NCBI RefSeq assembly: GCF_014193655.1
Contig: NZ_JACHZQ010000006.1
Coordinates: 372,001 to 436,000, forward strand
Reading direction: 5' to 3'
Source of the DNA: Rhizobium sp. BK313
GTDB taxonomy: Bacteria > Pseudomonadota > Alphaproteobacteria > Rhizobiales > Rhizobiaceae
Length of the DNA: 64,000 bases
Part shown: one piece after another, positions 1 to 8,406 of the stretch
How positions within the stretch are numbered: position 1 is the first letter of the stretch
How the letters are laid out: each line of letters begins with the position of its first letter
The notes under the pieces: generated by a model
What the model was told of the DNA's origin: nothing
Seen by the model: only the letters and a program-made list of their open reading frames with translations
Databases searched by the model: none
Made by a program: the position numbers and the translations under genes

Positions 1-400
1 CGTGGGCTATTAACTTTCTGTTTTAGCGAGTCTATTTACGGGGCGCCTTGGGCGCTTCGCGGCGCACCGAACGATGGCGGGCGTATGAGTGGTTTTCGCG
101 CTCGTCATTTTTGATCGAGCAGCGTCGGCGTCCTGCGCCGGGAACTTGATCCTGCTTGATGACTTGCTTCGCGAAAAGGCGGCGGCTGGCGAGCCAAACT
201 AAACATCCGTGTTCGAGACCGAGCTTTCAAATAGTCGAGTAGCGTTGAGGGGGACTGAGGCCATGCAAACTTCATTGGATACATCTTTTCCGAGTGCGTC
301 GAAACTGCGGCTTGAAACTTATTATGCCGAGCAAGATCATTGCGCGCTCCCTCGGAACAAAGCATCCGATCGCCGGTTTTTCCTTCGGAGGAACAAAGCC
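1..400. other. Non-coding flank, nothing recognised
   Basis: No reading frame here looks like a real gene on either strand. The frame of the downstream DUF982 gene is open back to about position 209, but the extra N-terminal residues have no resemblance to the family and the good ribosome binding site lies just before 401. No repeat, RNA gene or terminator could be recognised. Confidence 0.5.
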
Positions 401-655
401 ATGCCAACACAATGGTGGGATAGGACCCTGACGCTGGAAACAAAACATCTCGGCCGAGCAGTCACGATCAACAGCACCGAGCGGGCCGCCGACTTTCTAC
501 TGCACGAATGGCCCCAACTAGAAACCGGTAAAGCCTATGAAGTGGCCAAGAAAGCGCTTCTCGCCGCACACGAGGGGAAAATAACGCCTGACGAGGTCAG
601 AGAAGCGATGATCGCGGCAGCCCGTGAGGATGGTGTGTTTGTGTATGGAGCGTGA
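401..655 (+). CDS. DUF982 family protein
   Basis: An 84-residue protein of the DUF982 family, a small alpha/beta protein found in many copies in Rhizobium and relatives and of unknown function. Seen: the N-terminal Trp-Trp segment, the hydrophobic strand, the central WP motif (residues 31-32) after a leucine-rich helix, and the C-terminal basic/alanine-rich helix ending in a Gly-Val-Phe-Val segment, the family pattern. The start at 401 is preceded by GGAGG at 7-8 bases. No signal peptide or membrane segment. It stands alone, 290 bp upstream of the CHRD gene, so it is probably monocistronic. No role can be inferred. Confidence 0.75.
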   Translation: MPTQWWDRTLTLETKHLGRAVTINSTERAADFLLHEWPQLETGKAYEVAKKALLAAHEGKITPDEVREAMIAAAREDGVFVYGA

Positions 656-945
656 GATCATGCAGCGCTCCAGTTGCTTGTGAATTGCCTTGAGCGCCTT
701 GGGTACTCGCGGTTGTCGGTTTGGGATAGGCGTCGTCTCTGCCTGCCGAACTGAACAGGCAGTGCCCAAACTACGTGCCGCACCTTCGCTTGGCACCTTC
801 CGCTAGAGATGGGGTGCGTGGCGTGAAAGCAGACGCCTCAGGTTCAAAATACGTCACAAGGACGAACCGTAACAAAAATTTGATCGAATAAATTAGTTGC
901 TCAACCGTTTACTAACGCACGAAAAACCCACCACAGGAGTAATTG

Positions 946-1374
946 ATGCGTTTCAATACCCGCACTTCCATACCACTCGCCGCTGCTTTCATGCTCGCCT
1001 TTGCACCACTCGCAGAAGCGAAAACGATGAAATTCTGGGGTAAGCTCGGCGCGGAAGGATCAGCCGTTTCAAACGCCACCGGGCAGGTTTCCGGAACCTT
1101 CAACACCAAGACCGACAAGGTGACGTACAAGATCACCTATTCTGGCTTGACCGGTCCAGTAACCGTCGCCCACTTCCATGGGCCGGCTGGCCCTGGCGAA
1201 GATGCTGCCGTTATGTTGCCTATTCCTGGTCCTTACAAGAGCGGCATGACAGGTACCCTTACTGCCGACGCGGCAACCGCAAAGGCGCTCCTGGCAGGCC
1301 AGACCTATATAAACCTGCATACAGCCAAGTACCCGAAGGGCGAAACCCGCGCGCAAGTTCAATTCTCCAAATAA
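946..1374 (+). CDS. Secreted CHRD-domain protein
   Basis: A 142-residue exported protein. Residues 1-26 form a Sec signal peptide (Arg at 2 and 6, hydrophobic alanine/leucine core, AEA-KT cleavage region). The rest is one CHRD domain, the fold first described in chordin and common as single-domain secreted proteins in bacteria; the HFHGPAGPG and YINLHTAKYPKGE segments are the diagnostic His-rich and C-terminal motifs. The start at 946 follows an AGGAG Shine-Dalgarno sequence; a TTG at 943 is in frame but less likely. Molecular function is not established for bacterial CHRD proteins; the histidines suggest metal or ligand binding, which is inference. It is followed by a perfect palindrome. Confidence 0.85.
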   Translation: MRFNTRTSIPLAAAFMLAFAPLAEAKTMKFWGKLGAEGSAVSNATGQVSGTFNTKTDKVTYKITYSGLTGPVTVAHFHGPAGPGEDAAVMLPIPGPYKSGMTGTLTADAATAKALLAGQTYINLHTAKYPKGETRAQVQFSK

Positions 1375-1386
1375 GGGACTTGTCTT

Positions 1387-1424
1387 CATTGGCGAGCAAT
1401 GGCGGCCGCCATTGCTCGCCAATG
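1387..1424. repeat. 38-bp perfect palindrome after CHRD gene
   Basis: Positions 1387-1405 and 1406-1424 are exact reverse complements with no spacer (CATTGGCGAGCAATGGCGG arm). Each arm itself contains an internal CATTG...CAATG inverted repeat. It lies 12 bp after the CHRD stop codon, in the gap between convergent genes, so it could act as a two-way transcription stop, but no T-run follows on either strand. Confidence 0.7.
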
Positions 1425-1521
1425 GCCCATGCGTGGGGTGGACGCCTCTACTTAGCGATGGGAAGTGCCAAACCGCCGGCCAATGAGGAACGGGGCGAAT
1501 TGTATGGCGCGGTTCCGACCG

Positions 1522-2469
1522 TCAACCGGGCAGTTTCCGGATGGTGTCCATCAGCGCGATGATCAATGGCTTGGTGAATTGGGCGGCGAAATGCTCCGCT
1601 GACGCTGTCCGATTGCGGTCATCCAGCGACAGGGCACTGTGGAGAGCTGTGCGCTGACGTTTCGATAGACCACCTGGGAGCGCAGAAGAAATTCCGTTCT
1701 CCTTTGCCTCCAAGGCGTTGGCGGCACCAAAGGGCCTTTGTCCCGTCAGCATCAGATAGGTTATGACGCCGAGGGAATAGATATCGTCGCCTTCGCTGGG
1801 TTCGGCGCCCATCAGGCGCTGCGGCGAGGCATAGATCGGCGTGACGGCGCCGAGGCGGCCGAGGATCCTCGCCGTATCTTCCTCACCGAGGCGCGAGACG
1901 CGCGCGACCGGATAGGCAATGTTGAAATCGATAAGCTTCACCCGGCCGCTGCGCTCGATAAAGACATTGCCCGGCTTGAGATCGGCGTGAATGATATTGT
2001 TGGCATGGGCATAGCGAAGGGCAGCGGAAATGTCGGCGACGATTCTTTCGATCTGCGAAAGCTCCAGCCGATGCTCTGTCGCCTCCCGCAGGATTTTCGC
2101 CAGCGTTTGTCCTTCCAGATGCTCCATGACCATGAAATGGACGTTGCCGTCGCAGTCCATGTCATAGACGCGCACGATGTTCGGATGCAGGAGTTCGCGT
2201 AGCCGACGTGCCTCCCGGTACATGAGCGCAAGAATATCCTGATCGGTTTCGGCATCCTCGACGATGATCTTCAAGGCGACGAAGGCATTGGCAAGGCCCG
2301 CCCTGACAGCAACGAGATCCCTTGCCTTGTAGACCACGGAAAGGCCCCCGCGGCCGATTTCGGCAATCAGCTCGAAGCGATCGCGAAGAATCGCACCTGG
2401 CTCGACCATCAGGCCCCGCGACCGCAGCGGCAGATCGATGACATCCTCGCGTTTTGCCTCAGCGCTCAT
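1522..2469 (-). CDS. ppkA: T6SS serine/threonine kinase PpkA-like
   Basis: A 315-residue Hanks-type protein kinase, last gene of the T6SS operon and expected to phosphorylate the FHA protein TagH in the threonine-phosphorylation pathway that triggers T6SS assembly. Seen: glycine loop GRGGLS (39-44), Lys67 in VALKI, catalytic loop HADLKPGN (161-168), metal-binding DFN (181-183) and an APE-equivalent region near 213-218. The catalytic loop is a non-RD type and the usual DFG Gly is Asn. There is no transmembrane segment and no C-terminal extension, so it is shorter than membrane PpkA proteins and probably cytoplasmic. ATG at 2469 overlaps the pppA stop by 11 bp, implying translational coupling. 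Confidence 0.88.
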   Translation of the reverse strand: MSAEAKREDVIDLPLRSRGLMVEPGAILRDRFELIAEIGRGGLSVVYKARDLVAVRAGLANAFVALKIIVEDAETDQDILALMYREARRLRELLHPNIVRVYDMDCDGNVHFMVMEHLEGQTLAKILREATEHRLELSQIERIVADISAALRYAHANNIIHADLKPGNVFIERSGRVKLIDFNIAYPVARVSRLGEEDTARILGRLGAVTPIYASPQRLMGAEPSEGDDIYSLGVITYLMLTGQRPFGAANALEAKENGISSALPGGLSKRQRTALHSALSLDDRNRTASAEHFAAQFTKPLIIALMDTIRKLPG

Positions 2470-3157
2470 GGTAGCCCACCCAAACCAAAATGGCCGTCAC
2501 GTCGTCCGCCGACCCGCCGGCGATGGATTTCGCCAGCAGCCGGTCCACGGGCGCATGACCGTCCGATTCAAGGAGATCGGCGACCGCCGTCTCGCTCATG
2601 CCTTTGAGAAGCCCGTCGCTGCAGAGCAGAAAGACGTCGCGATCCCTGACTTCGATGACCCGCCGATCAACCTCCAGACGAGGAGCCGAACCGACCGCAC
2701 GCGTCAGAATGCCACCTTCCCCTACGTGATCCTCGGAGATCAGATAAAGCCAGTTATTGCGGAAAAGATAAAGGCGAGAATCGCCAGCCCAGAGGCAACA
2801 TGCATAATTCTCATCGATGATGACCGCGACGACCGTCGAACCGGAAATATCGGTTCCGGGCACGGCAATCGTCTGGTCGTGCAGCGCCTTGTTGACGGTC
2901 TGGATCGCCTGTGTCGCCATCTCGATCCTCTGCTCGAAGGACGCCTCGCCGGTAAGCGTGCGCTCCAGCAGTGCAATGATCGCGCCGCTGGCGACATGGC
3001 CGTCACGATGCCCGCCCATGCCATCGGCGACCGCGAAGAGACCGGCATCGAGATTGACGGTGTAGGCGTCCTCGTTCACCGTATGCTTGCGGCCGCGGCT
3101 GGTCGCGGCTTCCGCCTCCAGGAACTGCGACCTGCCCGCCGGATGCTCGTCCGTCAT
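2459..3157 (-). CDS. pppA: T6SS PP2C phosphatase PppA
   Basis: A 232-residue PPM/PP2C Ser/Thr phosphatase, counterpart of PpkA; in studied systems it dephosphorylates the FHA protein and so resets or represses T6SS firing. Seen: NED (28-30), ADGMGGH (44-50), GDSR, LTRAVG, CSDGL and the terminal DDVT, all metal-binding or core motifs of the family, so it should be active. No signal peptide or membrane segment. The ATG at 3157 overlaps the tagF stop (ATGA), and its own stop overlaps ppkA, so kinase and phosphatase are made from one coupled message. Confidence 0.92.
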   Translation of the reverse strand: MTDEHPAGRSQFLEAEAATSRGRKHTVNEDAYTVNLDAGLFAVADGMGGHRDGHVASGAIIALLERTLTGEASFEQRIEMATQAIQTVNKALHDQTIAVPGTDISGSTVVAVIIDENYACCLWAGDSRLYLFRNNWLYLISEDHVGEGGILTRAVGSAPRLEVDRRVIEVRDRDVFLLCSDGLLKGMSETAVADLLESDGHAPVDRLLAKSIAGGSADDVTAILVWVGYHER

Positions 3158-3909
3158 GACCCTGCCTCGCCTTTGACTGCAGGGGCCGACAGGGTCCAGC
3201 CATGCTTTGGCCAGTCGCCAATGAGGAAGGGTATGGCGGCCTGTGCGACGGGAAGACCGCGGCTGATGCAGACGGCGGCGGGCTGCATCCGGGTGTCATC
3301 GTGCCACCAGAGGCATAGACGGGAGGCCTCTCCACCCTCGGCTCCGGTACCTGCCCAAGAATAGGCCGTCCGCGATGAGCCATGCTCGCCCTCACCGGAC
3401 AGGCAAAGGATATCCTCTCCATCACGTGGCATCAGCAACTCCTTGCCACCTTCGGCGGGGAGTTGCTTGAGGGATGTGCGCAGCGTTCCGGCACAGACAT
3501 CAATCTCAGCAACCAGCTCCTCCCGACTGGCCTGCCCCTCCATGAAGGCGAGCATCTGGGTCTCCAGAGCGTCGAAAAACGGGTCGATCGTCGCAATCGG
3601 TTGTCGGGCGGCGGGATCGAGATCGACTGATATCATGACGGTAAAGGGAAACTCGCGACCGACACGGTCGATCGACCCCGCAAAAAGTCCAACCCAACTT
3701 TCCGTGCTGACGACATCGCGGGCAAGCGCGAACCGCCAGACCGGCGACGTTAGGAAGGACTTCTGGAATGAAGCCGCACCGGCCGGTCGCGCCGCGGCCA
3801 GCCAGCGCTGCATCTGGCTCGCCCAGATTTCCGTCATGCGGATGGGCAGCGCGCGAAAGACGAAATCGCCGACCGAAGGAACCTTGCCGAAATAGCCCTG
3901 CGCCTCCAT
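3154..3909 (-). CDS. tagF: T6SS-associated protein TagF
   Basis: A 251-residue protein of the TagF/ImpM family (DUF2094). The conserved N-terminal GYFGKVPSVGDFVFR-type segment (residues 5-19) is diagnostic, followed by a Trp-rich region typical of the longin-like fold. TagF proteins act as post-translational repressors of T6SS, in Agrobacterium and Pseudomonas by binding the FHA protein; here it lies next to pppA, and in some bacteria the two are fused. ATG at 3909 is 12 bp after the tssM stop with AGGCGG-like Shine-Dalgarno sequence in the gap. Confidence 0.9.
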   Translation of the reverse strand: MEAQGYFGKVPSVGDFVFRALPIRMTEIWASQMQRWLAAARPAGAASFQKSFLTSPVWRFALARDVVSTESWVGLFAGSIDRVGREFPFTVMISVDLDPAARQPIATIDPFFDALETQMLAFMEGQASREELVAEIDVCAGTLRTSLKQLPAEGGKELLMPRDGEDILCLSGEGEHGSSRTAYSWAGTGAEGGEASRLCLWWHDDTRMQPAAVCISRGLPVAQAAIPFLIGDWPKHGWTLSAPAVKGEAGS

Positions 3910-3921
3910 CGCCGCCTACGC

Positions 3922-6900
3922 CTAAAGTGCCGCAGGGCAGCGGAAGGAGGAATAGAGATCAAGATTGAATGGATTGGTGACGCTGCCGGCCTTGAGTCTG
4001 AAGCTCGCCTGCACCTTGTCCTTCGCGATCGAGAAGACGAACTGATCCTGACCCTTGACATTGGCGAGGCCGGAATTGCTCAGCATCCGGAAGATCGCCC
4101 AGTTGCCGGTACGCTCCAAAGTCTGCGACGTGCCGTCCAGAAGATTGATGCGCAATGTCGCGGTGCTGGAATCCAGCTTGCTCGGCCAGGTAAAATCCTG
4201 GCCCCGAACCGGGCCGTGGCGATAGTCCAGCTGTGCATCGTCGAGGATGAAGGAGGATTTGAGTGCCTTCGGATCGAGGAAGAAGGGTTCGACCGTGAAT
4301 TTCGCCTGCGGCGTCGTGCCACCAGCGCCGAAGAAGGCATCGCGGATCGTTTGCGCTCTCGCAAATTGCGCCAGCGAATCCTTCGAAAGCCCGAGTCCTC
4401 CCCCCTGCCCGGCCAGCTCTGTCAGCTGCCGGCCCCTGACGCTGACGAACGGCGTGAGATAATCGCTGAAGAACTTGTCGATGATGCCGCTCGGCTTGAA
4501 AAAATCGGAAAAATCCTGCAGCGAAACTTCCTGTTGCGAATCGAGCGCAAAGGGATAGCGGTCTGTCAGGATGTTGTTGCAGACAGGGACGACCTCCTGC
4601 TGCCAGCGGCCGTTGATGTAGGCATAGCTCTGCCGCATCAGCTGGTCGAGAGTCCGCTTCGAGACAAATCCGACCATGGATCGCACCGGCTCCGGCTTCG
4701 TCGCCGCTTCCGCCCCGAGCTTCGAAAAGCTGTCATTGATCGGGCTCTTGGCACGCTGGGAGATGAAGTCATAGGCGGCGGCGGACGGGTCCGGCGCCGA
4801 TGTGACGCTGGCGACGGTGCCCAACATGTCGCCGAACAGCTGCTGCACCTGATTGAGCGAGCCCAACGGGTTCTGCGGGTCGACAAGGGAGTTCAGCGGC
4901 CTGAATGCATCGCCGATCGTCGTGCCGGGCCACGGCGCATTGCCGAAAGCCGTCGATATCGCTGTTTTCGCCATGGCATCGGTGGCTTCGCCGGCAACCG
5001 CCGTGACCAGCCCGGCCGGCCCGCCGACCTTTGCCGCGGCCTGCGAAGCGGCTTCGTCGGCAGCACCGCCTTCTTTGACGGCCGGCAGCGGCAGCTCGGT
5101 ATTCTCCCTGACTTCGTTGAGCAAGGCGGTCAGCGGCGACTGCGGATTGGACAGTTCCTGCAGAACCATTTGGGCGCGGCTCAGCGAATCGAAATCGATA
5201 ACCCGGACCTGGCCGATGGCGCTGCGCCAAGCCGCAATATAGTCCTTCACATAGGCGGCGACGATCTGCTGGGCCACCTTATTGTAGGCATCGTTGCTGA
5301 TGGCGTTGTTGCCGAGAACCCAATCGGTGCCGGTGGAATTGCGGATGTATTCCGGCAGGCGTGGCAGGAAGAAATTATAAAAACCGTCCTTGGTGTAGAA
5401 GCCGGGAACAACGCTGCTGCCGCCAAGCCCTGCGGTATCGGCCCGCAATACGCTGGTGCCGAGAACATTGACGATGCTGATTGGCGTCAGCTGATAGCGG
5501 CGGTCAGCATCCGTCACCATGCGCCGATAGATATCCTGCGCCGGCGGAACCCGGCTCAGGCGCTCGCGCGCGTCCTCCACGGTGCCTTGGTCGGGCTGGA
5601 TCCGCTTTGGCAGGAGGCCGACAAGTTGCTCCATATGCGCGTCCATGCGGGAATGGTCGGCGGGGTCGAGGGCGAAAACCGCATCGTTCTGCTTGGCGAA
5701 TTCCTGCTCGACCTTCGGCTTGGCAAAGTTCTGGCCGGTGGTCAGCATCAGATAGGTTTCGAGCTGGTCGCGCAGCAGAAGATTGTTGTTGTCGCCCGAG
5801 GAGGAGAGCAGTTGAACCTGTGTCTGCAACCGCTTCGTCACCGTCGGCAGCAGGTATTCGCCGAGCACATTGTCATAGGTGACATCAGCGGCGGAGGCCA
5901 GTTGCGGGCGAGCGTCGATACCGAAGATCTGCCCGAACCAGCCGAAGGATCCGGAAACGCTGTCGCGCAGCGCGCTCGCGGTATCGAGCGCCGGCAGGAT
6001 CGTGTTCAGGCTGCGGCTCTGATTGGCCGCGGCAAGCCGATCGCGCAGCGCATCGGTGGTGTCGTTGGTCTGCTTGATCTGCGCAAGCGACGTGCCGAGG
6101 CCATAGAGCCAGAAAGCTGAAAGCCCGATTGTAAAGACAATCAGCGCCGCATAGGCACCGTAGCGGGCCGTTGCCAGCCGCCGTTCGAGCTTGGTGTTCC
6201 TGCCGACCAGATTCTGTTCGGCGAAGATGATATCGGTCAGAAGCTTGCGGATGAAGAAGGCCTTGCCCTGCCCGCTCATCGGCATTTGCTGGCTGGGTGC
6301 CAACGAGAAGCTACGGCCCATGGCGCCGAGCAGCCGGTCAAACGGCGTACCTTCCTGAGTGCCCGAGGTGAAATAGACGCCACGCAGAAGCGGCTGAGCC
6401 TCGTAACGATTGATGCGGAAAACATCGGTGACGAAGCCGCGCAACGTCGTCGCCATCGAGCCGAATTCATGCGGAAACTGGTAGATGCGGCAGCGGCGGC
6501 TGTTGCTGCGCTCGGCGGAGAGCTTGAGCGGGAGGCGGCGCTCGAGGCGGGCAACGAGATCGGTGAAGCCGGATTCGAATTGCCGTCCGAATGTCATCTG
6601 CTCGTCGTCGCGGGTAAAGGTCATGCCCCAGATCTGCTCGCGCTCCTCCTCTTGCGTCTCGTCGAAGAATTCCTCGAAACCGGCGATCAGGTCGCATTTC
6701 GTAAAGAGCATGTAAACCGGCAGTCGCATGCCGAAGGTACGGTGCAGTTCGCGCAACCTCTGGCGCAGGGTCTCGGCCTGCTTCTGGCGCTCCGCATCGC
6801 TGGCGAGCATGACGTCGGCAATGCTGAAGGCAAGCAGCACGCCATTGATCGGCCGCCGACGACGATGCTGCTTTAAAAGATCGAGGAAGCCGTTCCAAGC

Positions 6901-7509
6901 AGCGGCATCGATGCCGGCATTGATATCCTGCGTCGTGTAGCGGCCGGCCGTATCGATGAGCACGGCCTCGTCGGAAATCCACCAATCGCAATTGCGCGTG
7001 CCGCCGATCCCCTGAAGCGCGGGGTCGCCATCCACGGCCAGGGGAAAGTTCAGGCCAGAATTGCGCAGGATCGTCGTCTTGCCGGTGCCCGGCGGGCCGA
7101 TGATGATATACCAGGGCATATCATAGATGAAATCGCGCTTGCGGCGGCCGTCGACCGGATTGTCGCGCAGCGTCTTCAGCGTCTTTTCAAAACGCTCACG
7201 GATGATTTCGATCTCGCCCGAGGAGAAGTCGCTGCCCATCGAAACGAGCTCGTCATTGGCGAGCATCGAGTTGATCAGCCGGGCATTGGCGCGGCGGGCG
7301 AGCAGATGACGCAGAAACGTCACCAGAAAGTAGAAGACGAAGACCCCAATAATGACGTAGGCGCGCAGGGACGCATCCGCAAACGGCCTGACGCCTTCTA
7401 TGGCAAGCGTCCCGCCGAAGAGCCAGAAAACCACCGAAAGCGCTGCAAGCACGAGCAGGATGATCAGGCTGGTCGATCTCAGAAGAGTAACGAGATAGGT
7501 TCTCAACAT
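3922..7509 (-). CDS. tssM: T6SS inner-membrane protein TssM (IcmF)
   Basis: A 1195-residue IcmF-family protein that forms the trans-envelope channel with TssL and TssJ. Seen: two N-terminal membrane helices (about 13-32 and 50-67), a cytoplasmic NTPase domain with intact Walker A GPPGTGKT (138-145) and a DTAGRY segment (186-191), a third membrane helix (452-471), then a large periplasmic part with the IcmF-related and C-terminal beta domains that bind TssJ. Length is usual for the family. The intact P-loop suggests nucleotide binding, which is absent from some TssM proteins. Next to tssL upstream (12 bp gap) and tagF downstream. Confidence 0.96.
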   Translation of the reverse strand: MLRTYLVTLLRSTSLIILLVLAALSVVFWLFGGTLAIEGVRPFADASLRAYVIIGVFVFYFLVTFLRHLLARRANARLINSMLANDELVSMGSDFSSGEIEIIRERFEKTLKTLRDNPVDGRRKRDFIYDMPWYIIIGPPGTGKTTILRNSGLNFPLAVDGDPALQGIGGTRNCDWWISDEAVLIDTAGRYTTQDINAGIDAAAWNGFLDLLKQHRRRRPINGVLLAFSIADVMLASDAERQKQAETLRQRLRELHRTFGMRLPVYMLFTKCDLIAGFEEFFDETQEEEREQIWGMTFTRDDEQMTFGRQFESGFTDLVARLERRLPLKLSAERSNSRRCRIYQFPHEFGSMATTLRGFVTDVFRINRYEAQPLLRGVYFTSGTQEGTPFDRLLGAMGRSFSLAPSQQMPMSGQGKAFFIRKLLTDIIFAEQNLVGRNTKLERRLATARYGAYAALIVFTIGLSAFWLYGLGTSLAQIKQTNDTTDALRDRLAAANQSRSLNTILPALDTASALRDSVSGSFGWFGQIFGIDARPQLASAADVTYDNVLGEYLLPTVTKRLQTQVQLLSSSGDNNNLLLRDQLETYLMLTTGQNFAKPKVEQEFAKQNDAVFALDPADHSRMDAHMEQLVGLLPKRIQPDQGTVEDARERLSRVPPAQDIYRRMVTDADRRYQLTPISIVNVLGTSVLRADTAGLGGSSVVPGFYTKDGFYNFFLPRLPEYIRNSTGTDWVLGNNAISNDAYNKVAQQIVAAYVKDYIAAWRSAIGQVRVIDFDSLSRAQMVLQELSNPQSPLTALLNEVRENTELPLPAVKEGGAADEAASQAAAKVGGPAGLVTAVAGEATDAMAKTAISTAFGNAPWPGTTIGDAFRPLNSLVDPQNPLGSLNQVQQLFGDMLGTVASVTSAPDPSAAAYDFISQRAKSPINDSFSKLGAEAATKPEPVRSMVGFVSKRTLDQLMRQSYAYINGRWQQEVVPVCNNILTDRYPFALDSQQEVSLQDFSDFFKPSGIIDKFFSDYLTPFVSVRGRQLTELAGQGGGLGLSKDSLAQFARAQTIRDAFFGAGGTTPQAKFTVEPFFLDPKALKSSFILDDAQLDYRHGPVRGQDFTWPSKLDSSTATLRINLLDGTSQTLERTGNWAIFRMLSNSGLANVKGQDQFVFSIAKDKVQASFRLKAGSVTNPFNLDLYSSFRCPAAL

Positions 7510-7521
7510 TGCACGAAAACC

Positions 7522-8406
7522 CTATCCCGCCGTCAGCGCATGAATTTTGGCGAGCAACGGCGCAAGAGCGTTGGAGAGCGTGAACTGCGCGTAGACATGC
7601 ACAATGATGAGCACGCAGATCGCCGAAACGACCACCATCCAGAGCGGTATGGCGGTGCGGATTCTCCGTCCGTCCTTGGCAGCCTTCGCCTCCCGTGAGA
7701 GAGGCTCTTCGGGTTTTGCCTCGGAATAGCGGCGGATCGTCCGCGAAAGGTCGTTTCGCAACTCCTCCAGCAGATCGCGGCCGCGCTCCAAAACCCTGTA
7801 GCGTCCCTCGAAGCCAAGCATCAGGCAGGCATGGATCAGAAGCAGCAACGGCAGCTTCTTCTCGCCATTGGTCTTGACGCGATCGAGGATGGTGAAGACC
7901 TTTTCGCCGCCCCAGGTTTCGTTGTGATATTGGTTCAAAAGGCTGTTGGCGCTCCATTCGCTGCGGCTGCCCCAGGGTGTCATCAGCACCGTCTCATCGA
8001 GCATCGAGCAGAGGACATAGCGTGCGGCGATGATGTCGCCGGCCTCGCTGCCGCTCTTTTGCGCAGTCTGCTGGAACCGGTCCATTTCCTCGGCGACCTG
8101 GCGGCGCAACGCTGCGACATCGGCACGATCGACGGAATTGCGCAACTGTGCCGCAATCAGAAGCAGGGGAGCGGCGGCGCGCACGAGTTTTCTCTCAGGC
8201 GTCGCCTCAAGCTGCTGAACGATGGCCGCGGCGCTCTGCAGCGACGATGTACCGGTTGCCGGCGCTTCGGTAGGCGGATTGTTCTGGCGATGCATGACGA
8301 CGGTCGGCGCATCCTCTTCGCTCTGGGCAGCGAGCGCGGTGCGCGCCCGTGGGCTCAGGCGCCGGGCGATGGTCGGGTGATCGGACTCCTCGCCTGCATC
8401 GCTCAT
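7522..8406 (-). CDS. tssL: T6SS membrane protein TssL (DotU)
   Basis: A 294-residue DotU-family protein. It has a disordered N-terminal segment (about 1-55), a cytoplasmic helical domain with the conserved RYVLCSMLDE region (about 128-138) and a single C-terminal membrane helix (about 252-271). It ends about 23 residues after the helix, so the peptidoglycan-binding OmpA-like extension of some TssL proteins is missing; anchoring to the cell wall, if any, must come from elsewhere. Stop-start overlap ATGA with tssK (8403-8406) indicates coupling. Confidence 0.94.
   Translation of the reverse strand: MSDAGEESDHPTIARRLSPRARTALAAQSEEDAPTVVMHRQNNPPTEAPATGTSSLQSAAAIVQQLEATPERKLVRAAAPLLLIAAQLRNSVDRADVAALRRQVAEEMDRFQQTAQKSGSEAGDIIAARYVLCSMLDETVLMTPWGSRSEWSANSLLNQYHNETWGGEKVFTILDRVKTNGEKKLPLLLLIHACLMLGFEGRYRVLERGRDLLEELRNDLSRTIRRYSEAKPEEPLSREAKAAKDGRRIRTAIPLWMVVVSAICVLIIVHVYAQFTLSNALAPLLAKIHALTAG

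Noticed and set aside
4216..6120. 634-codon open frame on the plus strand
   Set aside because: It lies fully antisense to tssM, with no start signal or domain; long antisense frames are common in GC-rich genes.
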